A stretch of DNA of 12,198 bases from Verrucomicrobia bacterium UBA5540 (GTDB lineage Bacteria; Verrucomicrobiota; Kiritimatiellia; Kiritimatiellales; Tichowtungiaceae), in the NCBI GenBank assembly GCA_002423675.1, contig DINM01000041.1, positions 16,046 to 28,243 of the forward strand, read 5' to 3'. The position numbers were made by a program, and so were the translations under genes. The notes beneath the pieces were generated by a model, which was given only the letters and a program-made list of their open reading frames with translations, was not told the origin of the DNA and did no database searches. Shown in pieces: positions 6,673 to 11,545 of the stretch; position 1 is the stretch's first letter; every line of letters begins with the position of its first letter.

Positions 6673-7770
6673 ATGAGTAGCGACTTAAATTTTTTATTAG
6701 AAGAGCCTACGGTTCCATTCCGGGCGATAAAACGTAAGGGCGAACTGCGCTATATCGCATCGAACCGATGCGGCAGTCTGGGTGCAATGACCCGCTTCGC
6801 GCCGCCCTCCAAGCCGCTGCCCGGTTTGTTGATAAAGCTTCTTTCTGCCATTGATTTTCGTATTCCTCAAAAAACGGGGCTGATTGTTCCGCTGAATGTA
6901 TCTGATATTTTTTTGAATCAAGCGGCAGCACTGCTGGATATTCCAGTTAACCGGGTCGGTGTTTATGTCGGAGAACCGAATGATCGGCGGAAGCTGGTGG
7001 TGACGGATATAGAGGGGCAATCCACGTGGGTTTTGAAGTTGGCTGTTGGCAGATTGGCGGATGAGGCAATCCGCCGGGAAGCGCAGGGAGCAATGATGGC
7101 GCGGGGCGATCAGCGTTGGGTGGGCATGGTTCCCGCGATCCGGCAGATTGAGTCGGTTTCGGGGCTCACCGCGATTTTGATTGAGCGGATTCGTGGGATG
7201 CAACTCAGCCCGGATGAGTTTGAAGATTGCTTCTTCTCGGAAGAAGGCGGTTTCGCAGTTCAGAGTTCAGCATTTTTTGACCCAGGAGTCAGTGTTGAAG
7301 AGTGGCTGGAACAAAACCTGCCACCCGCCACCTGCTACCTGTCACCTGCGCTAGCGTCTTGCCGCGAAACAGGAGCTTTTTCTCTTTGTTCTTCGCTTGG
7401 GGTTGTCCATGGCGACTTTGCGCCGTGGAATGTGATCCGCCGAAAGGCGGATGTGGGCGGGTGGCAAGGTGAAAAGGGTAGCGATCAGGGGTCAGATTTC
7501 GGATGTCAGAGCCTTCCGCCCGCGGCGGATCTGCCGACGGCAGAAAAGTCTAAAGTCCGATGTTTAAGGCCTGATCCCCTTTGTGTCATCGACTGGGAAT
7601 TTTCTCGCGCTGATACCCCTTTGATCTTCGATATCGCCTATGCGGTCTGGTGCTATTCAGAGCTTCTGAACCGAACGGTAAAATGCATTGATCCGATCTT
7701 GTGGAAACAGCTTGTCGCTCTCGGGGCGCTTTGGCAAAAAATCCGTGAGGATTTTTCTGAAGACGGGTAA
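6673..7770 (+). CDS. Aminoglycoside-phosphotransferase-like kinase with repeat inserts
   Basis: The 365-residue protein has the APH/choline-kinase fold: a candidate ATP lysine in WVLKLAVG (K122), a helix-C glutamate in RREAQ (E136), the catalytic loop HGDFAPWNV (H246, D248, N253), and a metal-binding VIDWE (D307) in the DFG-equivalent place. HGDFAPWN is unlike drug-resistance APHs and is the form I associate with polysaccharide-locus kinases. It probably phosphorylates a sugar, glycan or lipid intermediate. In-frame inserts interrupt it at about residues 186-203, 214-226 and 257-303. The last lies between the catalytic loop and the metal-binding Asp, which are normally 15-25 residues apart in this fold. 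Both catalytic motifs survive, so the protein may remain active. No Shine-Dalgarno is visible. TAA at 6658-6660 in frame rules out an upstream start. The protein is probably functionally linked to the two preceding genes. Confidence 0.75.
   Translation: MSSDLNFLLEEPTVPFRAIKRKGELRYIASNRCGSLGAMTRFAPPSKPLPGLLIKLLSAIDFRIPQKTGLIVPLNVSDIFLNQAAALLDIPVNRVGVYVGEPNDRRKLVVTDIEGQSTWVLKLAVGRLADEAIRREAQGAMMARGDQRWVGMVPAIRQIESVSGLTAILIERIRGMQLSPDEFEDCFFSEEGGFAVQSSAFFDPGVSVEEWLEQNLPPATCYLSPALASCRETGAFSLCSSLGVVHGDFAPWNVIRRKADVGGWQGEKGSDQGSDFGCQSLPPAADLPTAEKSKVRCLRPDPLCVIDWEFSRADTPLIFDIAYAVWCYSELLNRTVKCIDPILWKQLVALGALWQKIREDFSEDG
7230..7272 (+). repeat. In-frame repeat insert 1 of the kinase-like gene
   Basis: A perfect inverted repeat CTTCTTC (7230-7236), TCG, GAAGAAG (7240-7246) is followed after five bases by three tandem heptamers: TTCGCAG (7252-7258), TTCAGAG (7259-7265) and TTCAGCA (7266-7272). 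Because 7 is not a multiple of 3, each copy is read in a different frame, so the peptide does not repeat although the DNA does. It sits in a loop region ahead of the catalytic motifs. Confidence 0.6.
7314..7348 (+). repeat. In-frame tandem heptamers (YYACCTG type)
   Basis: Five consecutive heptamers run without a gap: AAACCTG (7314-7320), CCACCCG (7321-7327), CCACCTG (7328-7334), CTACCTG (7335-7341) and TCACCTG (7342-7348). The consensus is YYACCTG. The array encodes a Pro/Cys/Tyr-rich stretch (NLPPATCYLSPA) unlike the rest of the kinase fold. The length fits in frame and does not break the gene. Confidence 0.75.
7435..7582 (+). repeat. In-frame composite insert within the kinase active-site region
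   Basis: About 148 bases of stacked repeats lie between the HGDFAPWNV and VIDWE codons. In order they are: the inverted repeat ATCCGCC (7435-7441), GAAA, GGCGGAT (7446-7452); heptamers TCAGGGG (7485-7491), TCAGATT, TCGGATG and TCAGAGC (to 7512); inverted repeat TCCGCC (7515-7520), CGC, GGCGGA (7524-7529); inverted repeat TCTGCCG (7530-7536), A, CGGCAGA (7538-7544); and heptamers AGTCTAA (7547-7553), AGTCCGA and TGTTTAA (to 7567). The outer arms AAAGGG-tagc-GATCAGG (7473-7489) and CCTGATC-CCCTTT (7570-7582) are complementary apart from the four extra bases. The peptide is Gly/Ser/Asp-rich, as expected of a tolerated loop. Confidence 0.8.
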
Positions 7771-7829
7771 CCGACAACAGAAGACTGATTATTTGTAGCT
7801 GACGTGAATAAACCTGATTTTGGTATTTT

Positions 7830-9116
7830 ATGATTCCTGACAACCATCAACCTAAAGCCTATGGCCTAAAGCCTCATGCCTCATCAAAACGTCTGCGCGT
7901 TTTGATGTCCGCGTACGCCTGCGAACCCAATAAAGGCTCCGAGCCAGGGGTCGGCTGGAATATTGCGACGGAGATGGCGAAGTTACACGATGTCTGGGCG
8001 CTGACCCGTTCCAATAACCGAGAGGTTATTGAGGCGGAGTTGGAGAGGTATCCCGTGCCGGGGCTTAGTTTCATTTATTACGATCTTCCGAAATGGGTCA
8101 TGTGGTGGAAGAAAGGCGGACGCGGTGTTCAGATCTATTATTACTTATGGCAATTGCTCTGCTGGAAGACGATCAGACAAGCTCATACCCGGGAACAATT
8201 CGACCTGACACATCATGTCACGTTTGGAAAATATTGGGTTCCGAGTGTCTTGTCGAAGTTGTCGATTCCTTTTGTATGGGGAACCGTTGGCGGAGGGGAA
8301 TCAATGCCGCAGGCTTTTCTATCAGATCTGACCATGAAGGAACGGGCTTTTGAAGCCGCGCGGAGCTCGGTCCGATGGTTTGGTGAGCACAATCCGGCAG
8401 TTCGTAAGACTGCCCGAAAAAGTGCTGTGGCACTGGCATCTACAGATGAAACGGCAGAGCGGTTGCGACGGATCGGATGTCGGGCCGTTCGTGTGGTTCC
8501 ACAGTGCGCGTTGACTAAGAATCAATTGAAGAAACTTTCGCAGTTATCGCCTCCTCCCGCGGGTAATCTTCGGTTTCTGAGTATGGGCCGCCCCTTGCAT
8601 TGGAAGGGGTTTTATCTTGGGCTTCAGGCATTTGCAGAAGCCAAATTGCCGAATGCGGAATACTGGATTGTTGCGAACGGTTCAGGGAAAGGTCGGCTGG
8701 AACAGTTGGCGAAGAAGAGTGGAATAGCAGAGCAGGTTAGATTTTTTGATTCTCTGCCATCACTGGATGCGGTTTATGATATTCTTTCGCAGTGCCATGT
8801 TCTAGTGCATCCTGCATTGCACGAGGCTTTTGGGAATGTAGTGCTTGAGGCAATGGGGGCTAGTCGGCCGGTGTTGACCCTTGATGTTGGAGGGCCGGCG
8901 TTGCAGGCCGTAGATGGAAGTGGTTTTAAGGCCTCATCACAATCACCGGCGATGGCGGTTCGAGATCTGTCGGTGGCAATGCAAAAGTTTTCACAGGATC
9001 GCACGCTTGTTCTCAACATGGGGAGAAATGCTTTCTCCGCCGTTCAGCAGGCCATGCTGTGGGAAACGCGATGTGCAGATATCGAATGTGCCTACGCATC
9101 TGCTCTTGGGGAATAG
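7830..9116 (+). CDS. Family 4 glycosyltransferase with a repeat-derived N-terminus
   Basis: The 428-residue GT-B enzyme has a core that starts at RLRVLMSAYACEPNKGSEPGVG (about 21-42), a recognisable GT4 N-terminus with its glycine-rich loop. The C-terminal domain includes GNLRFLSMGRPLHWKGF (about 245-261) and the complete E-x7-E motif HEAFGNVVLEAM (E332 and E340), then SRPVLTLDVGGP. It is a retaining nucleotide-sugar transferase by family. The first 20 residues are odd: codons 8-19 are made of tandem CCT-type heptamers. The only upstream in-frame start compatible with the core is ATG 7830, since the next ATG (7905) would remove the first beta strand. The stop TAG abuts the ATG of the next gene with no gap, and GGGGA before it serves that gene. 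Donor and acceptor are unknown. Confidence 0.88.
   Translation: MIPDNHQPKAYGLKPHASSKRLRVLMSAYACEPNKGSEPGVGWNIATEMAKLHDVWALTRSNNREVIEAELERYPVPGLSFIYYDLPKWVMWWKKGGRGVQIYYYLWQLLCWKTIRQAHTREQFDLTHHVTFGKYWVPSVLSKLSIPFVWGTVGGGESMPQAFLSDLTMKERAFEAARSSVRWFGEHNPAVRKTARKSAVALASTDETAERLRRIGCRAVRVVPQCALTKNQLKKLSQLSPPPAGNLRFLSMGRPLHWKGFYLGLQAFAEAKLPNAEYWIVANGSGKGRLEQLAKKSGIAEQVRFFDSLPSLDAVYDILSQCHVLVHPALHEAFGNVVLEAMGASRPVLTLDVGGPALQAVDGSGFKASSQSPAMAVRDLSVAMQKFSQDRTLVLNMGRNAFSAVQQAMLWETRCADIECAYASALGE
7851..7907 (+). repeat. Heptamers and inverted repeat at the start of the GT4 gene
   Basis: Five contiguous heptamers, CCTAAAG (7851-7857), CCTATGG, CCTAAAG, CCTCATG and CCTCATC (to 7885), run into an inverted repeat CATCAAAACG (7882-7891), TCTGCG, CGTTTTGATG (7898-7907). 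The 10-bp arms match perfectly. The right arm is part of the conserved first strand of the enzyme (VLM codons), whereas the left arm belongs to the non-conserved extension. Confidence 0.8.
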
Positions 9117-10553
9117 ATGAAAATCATCCAAGCTCATAACTACTACCAGCAGGCGGGGGGCGAAGATGCCGTTGTCGAAGCGGAGCGCGAGCTGTTAAGC
9201 GAGTATGGAAACATCGTTATTCCGTTTTATAAAAGCAATGAGGCACTGGGCCCTGGGCTTTGGGCGCTCTTTAAGACGAGTCTACAGACAATATGGAACC
9301 GCCAAACCTATCGGGAGTTCAGGAAACTCCTACAAAAAGAGCATCCCGATGTAGTCCACTGTCACAACACCTTCCCTTTGATTTCTCCTTCCATTTACTG
9401 GGCCTGTGCGAAGGAGGACGTGCCGGTTGTTCAGACGTTGCATAACTATCGGCTACTTTGTGCGACGCCGTTTCTGTTTCGGCAAAGCAGCCAATCGTTG
9501 AAGGTTAAAATGCCCCGGACGGCGGGGCCCGTTCAAGGCGTTCAAGTCGACAAGAATGAATCAACGATTTCAACGGCTTTAACGTGTAACGGATTAAACG
9601 ATGGCTCCACCGGAGCCATTTGCGAACTCTGTGTTGGGAAACGCCTCCCGTTTTCTGCATTGCGGTATCGCTGTTACCGAAACAGTCTGGCTGGAACGGT
9701 GGTTTGGGCGGCAATGGTGGTTTTCCACCGTTTAATCGGAACCTGGTCGAGGAAGGTGACTGCCTATATTGCTCTGACGGAGTTCCAGAAGCAGAAAATA
9801 ATTGAGGGCGGATTGCCGGCGGATAAAGTTTGGGTAAAACCCAATTTTCTGCAGAAGACAGCGGACAGAAGGCAGGGGACAGACAAAGAACACGAAGAAA
9901 CAAAAAGAGAAGACGGCTTTTCTGCCGAAGGCAGAAACGATTTGAACGATATTGAACGTTTAACGCGCGGACAACCGTACGCGCTGTTTGTAGGACGATT
10001 GTCCCCCGAAAAAGGTTGCGATGTTCTCATCCGCGCTTGGAGTCTATTCGAACAAAAGCGAACCTTGGATCTCCGCCCGCCGTCCTCTGACAATCAAAAG
10101 CTACAGCTTTTGATTGTGGGCGACGGCCCAGAGCTCAATTCCCTCGAGAAGCTGACCATTGACCTCAGGCTTCTGACCTCTGTGCGCTTACTCGGCAAAC
10201 AGCCGAAGGAAAGCGTGTCGCATCTCATGCGCTCCGCACAGTTTCTCGTGTTCCCGTCTATTTGGTATGAAACATTCGGTTTGACGGTGGTGGAGGCCGG
10301 GCTGCAGGGAACTCCTTCAATGATCAGCGATCAGTCGGTTGCAGCGTCGTTTGTGAAAGATGGAGACAGCGGGGTTATCTTTAAAACGGGTAGTGCTGGA
10401 GATTTGACGGAAAAAATCAAATGGGCTTTCAAACATTCGGAAACGATGGAGCGAATGGGAGATCAGGCTAAAAGAGATTTCGAGCAGAACTATTCGCCGG
10501 AAGTGAACTATAAAATAATGATGAGTCTTTATCATGAAGTCTTACGTCGGTGA
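9117..10553 (+). CDS. Family 4 glycosyltransferase enlarged by repeat inserts
   Basis: This 478-residue GT4 enzyme is long for a family usually near 380-410. Conserved parts are MKIIQAHNYYQQAGGED (1-17), HCHNTFPLISPSIYWA (81-96), QTLHNYRLLC (106-115), ICELC (168-172), RYRCYRNS (183-190), YALFVGRLSPEKGCDVL (288-304), LLIVGDGPEL (331-340) and E-x7-E in WYETFGLTVVEAG (E385, E393). Non-conserved material separates these blocks at about residues 124-167, 246-284, 314-328 and 345-355. Those stretches coincide with DNA repeats and account for the extra length. All inserts keep frame and spare the catalytic motifs, so activity is plausible. It follows the previous gene with no gap and has GGGGA 4 bases before its ATG. 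The gene at 11546 is a close paralogue without the first insert. Donor and acceptor are unknown. Confidence 0.88.
   Translation: MKIIQAHNYYQQAGGEDAVVEAERELLSEYGNIVIPFYKSNEALGPGLWALFKTSLQTIWNRQTYREFRKLLQKEHPDVVHCHNTFPLISPSIYWACAKEDVPVVQTLHNYRLLCATPFLFRQSSQSLKVKMPRTAGPVQGVQVDKNESTISTALTCNGLNDGSTGAICELCVGKRLPFSALRYRCYRNSLAGTVVWAAMVVFHRLIGTWSRKVTAYIALTEFQKQKIIEGGLPADKVWVKPNFLQKTADRRQGTDKEHEETKREDGFSAEGRNDLNDIERLTRGQPYALFVGRLSPEKGCDVLIRAWSLFEQKRTLDLRPPSSDNQKLQLLIVGDGPELNSLEKLTIDLRLLTSVRLLGKQPKESVSHLMRSAQFLVFPSIWYETFGLTVVEAGLQGTPSMISDQSVAASFVKDGDSGVIFKTGSAGDLTEKIKWAFKHSETMERMGDQAKRDFEQNYSPEVNYKIMMSLYHEVLRR
9512..9619 (+). repeat. In-frame insert 1 of the 9117 GT4 gene
   Basis: It begins with an inverted repeat GCCCCG (9512-9517), GACGG, CGGGGC (9523-9528). 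Next comes a degenerate array with mostly 9-base spacing: GTTCAAGGC (9531-9539), GTTCAAGTC, GACAAGAAT, GAATCAACG, ATTTCAACG, GCTTTAACG, a 7-base TGTAACG (9585-9591) and GATTAAACG (9592-9600). It ends with a perfect inverted repeat ATGGCTCC (9601-9608), ACC, GGAGCCAT (9612-9619). The paralogue at 11546 has only a few residues between the matching flanks. Confidence 0.75.
9849..9965 (+). repeat. In-frame insert 2 of the 9117 GT4 gene
   Basis: Purine-rich heptamers CTGCAGA (9849-9855), AGACAGC, GGACAGA, AGGCAGG and GGACAGA (to 9883) pass into an A-rich stretch. A perfect inverted repeat follows: TTTCTGCC (9919-9926), GAA, GGCAGAAA (9930-9937). AACG-centred units then occur at 9936, 9945, 9955 and 9962. 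The encoded peptide is highly charged (Lys, Glu, Asp, Arg), lies just after the KPNFL strand, and ends before the FVGRLSPEKG strand. This is the inter-domain linker region, a tolerant site. Confidence 0.75.
10090..10186 (+). repeat. In-frame insert 3 of the 9117 GT4 gene (flanking the LLIVGDG strand)
   Basis: A perfect 13-bp inverted repeat, ACAATCAAAAGCT (10090-10102), AC, AGCTTTTGATTGT (10105-10117), has its right arm in the conserved LLIVG codons. Further on are five contiguous heptamers: CTGACCA (10152-10158), TTGACCT, CAGGCTT, CTGACCT and CTGTGCG (to 10186). They replace the usual variable helix before the VRLLG strand. The codons just before 10090 (LDLRPPSSD) look like the same kind of material, but I cannot define units there. 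Confidence 0.75.
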
Positions 10554-10593
10554 GTATTTGTGGTAAATCATCATCGTTCACAGAGAATCTGAG

Positions 10594-11544
10594 ATGTTAA
10601 TATCTGTCGTTGTCATTTTTTATAATCAGACCCAATACGTGCGCCGCGCTTTACGTTCGGTTGTCCAACAGACCTATTCATATCTGGATATCGTTGTAGT
10701 CGATGACGGATCGGATGAGAGCATTGAAAATGAGGTGAACAGTTTCGGTGATTTGCGTATCCGGTTTTTCAGGAAGAAAAACGGCGGGCCGGCATCGGCC
10801 CGCAATCTCGGTATCAAGGAGGCTTGCGGGCAATATGTTTCGTTTCTGGATGGCGATGATGTGTTTTTACCTCGAAAGATTGAATGTATGGTCGAGCTGC
10901 TGGAACGGCAGAGATGGCCGGTCTGTATTGCGGCTTGTGGCGCCTATATTGTAAATGCAGAAAAACAGTTTGTCGGCCGCGTTGTTCCCAAATCATACGG
11001 GAAAGGTGCGTTGATCAATACGGCATTGGTTCGACCTAGTTGCGGCATCTATCATGCCGATATTTTTTATGAAATAGGCGGGTTTCCTGAGGGATTGCGT
11101 TCAAATGAAGATGGTGCGCTGAATATGGTCATCGCACAGAGATTTCCAGTCATTTGCATTACAGAGCCGTTGGTGTTGTATCAAATGGATTCCACCGGAC
11201 TTGCGCGACAGAGTTTAAATGACTTCAATCATGCTGTTTCAGTTATGCAAGAACGTTTGAATTTTACCAGGCCTCATATGGATGTGACGAAAGCGGCTCT
11301 CTATAAACTGAGATCCCATGTGAATTTGCTGTTGGGGTTTTTATCGAATTCAAATATGGCGGCAGCACGAAAGTGGATGACGCAAGTCGACAAGCCGATT
11401 CTGCTGCGCTCTGTTTCGGGGGTACTTGCCTTGGTTTCAATTATTTCGGGGATCAATTTCTATCTCCTCGCGAGACGGATCCGTAGGGGATTAAACCGCC
11501 TGTTGTTGCTTCCTGTTCAGGCCCGCCTGAGACAATATCTTTGA
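10594..11544 (+). CDS. Family 2 glycosyltransferase (GT-A fold)
   Basis: This 316-residue GT2 enzyme opens with ISVVVIFYNQTQYVRRALRSV (3-23), the signature first strand and helix. IVVVDDGSDES follows (33-43), with the UDP-contacting aspartate, then KNGGPASARNLGI (62-74) and the metal-binding SFLDGDD (83-89). A SNEDG segment (170-174) provides the usual ED pair near the catalytic base. The C-terminal 45 residues contain a hydrophobic segment, about 273-293, then a basic stretch. That fits attachment to the cytoplasmic face of the membrane, although a full transmembrane helix is unsure. GT2 enzymes invert and add sugars from nucleotide donors. The ATG lies 40 bases after the previous stop with only a weak purine-rich site upstream. 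No repeats are seen here, unlike the three genes before 10553. Donor and linkage are unknown. Confidence 0.9.
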   Translation: MLISVVVIFYNQTQYVRRALRSVVQQTYSYLDIVVVDDGSDESIENEVNSFGDLRIRFFRKKNGGPASARNLGIKEACGQYVSFLDGDDVFLPRKIECMVELLERQRWPVCIAACGAYIVNAEKQFVGRVVPKSYGKGALINTALVRPSCGIYHADIFYEIGGFPEGLRSNEDGALNMVIAQRFPVICITEPLVLYQMDSTGLARQSLNDFNHAVSVMQERLNFTRPHMDVTKAALYKLRSHVNLLLGFLSNSNMAAARKWMTQVDKPILLRSVSGVLALVSIISGINFYLLARRIRRGLNRLLLLPVQARLRQYL

Positions 11545-11545
11545 G

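Noticed and set aside
6697..7203. A 168-residue minus-strand open frame, and other minus-strand frames such as 1241-1600, 9505-9903 and 11678-12125.
   Set aside because: They lie opposite well-supported glycosyltransferase or kinase genes, show no recognisable motifs, and are as expected from shadow frames.
7314..7348. A CRISPR array or VNTR locus.
   Set aside because: Units are 7 bases with no spacers and are too degenerate and too few for CRISPR. They sit inside a coding frame.
6673..7770. An antibiotic-resistance aminoglycoside phosphotransferase.
   Set aside because: The catalytic loop HGDFAPWN and the glycan-locus context differ from resistance enzymes. Only the fold is shared.
9830..9844. 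The inverted repeat TTGGGT, AAA, ACCCAA as another element arm.
   Set aside because: Both arms fall in the conserved VKPN codons of the enzyme family, so codon choice alone can produce it.
7230..10186. An insertion sequence or transposon carrying the repeats.
   Set aside because: No transposase frame, no terminal inverted repeats bounding a coding unit, and no clear target-site duplications are visible.
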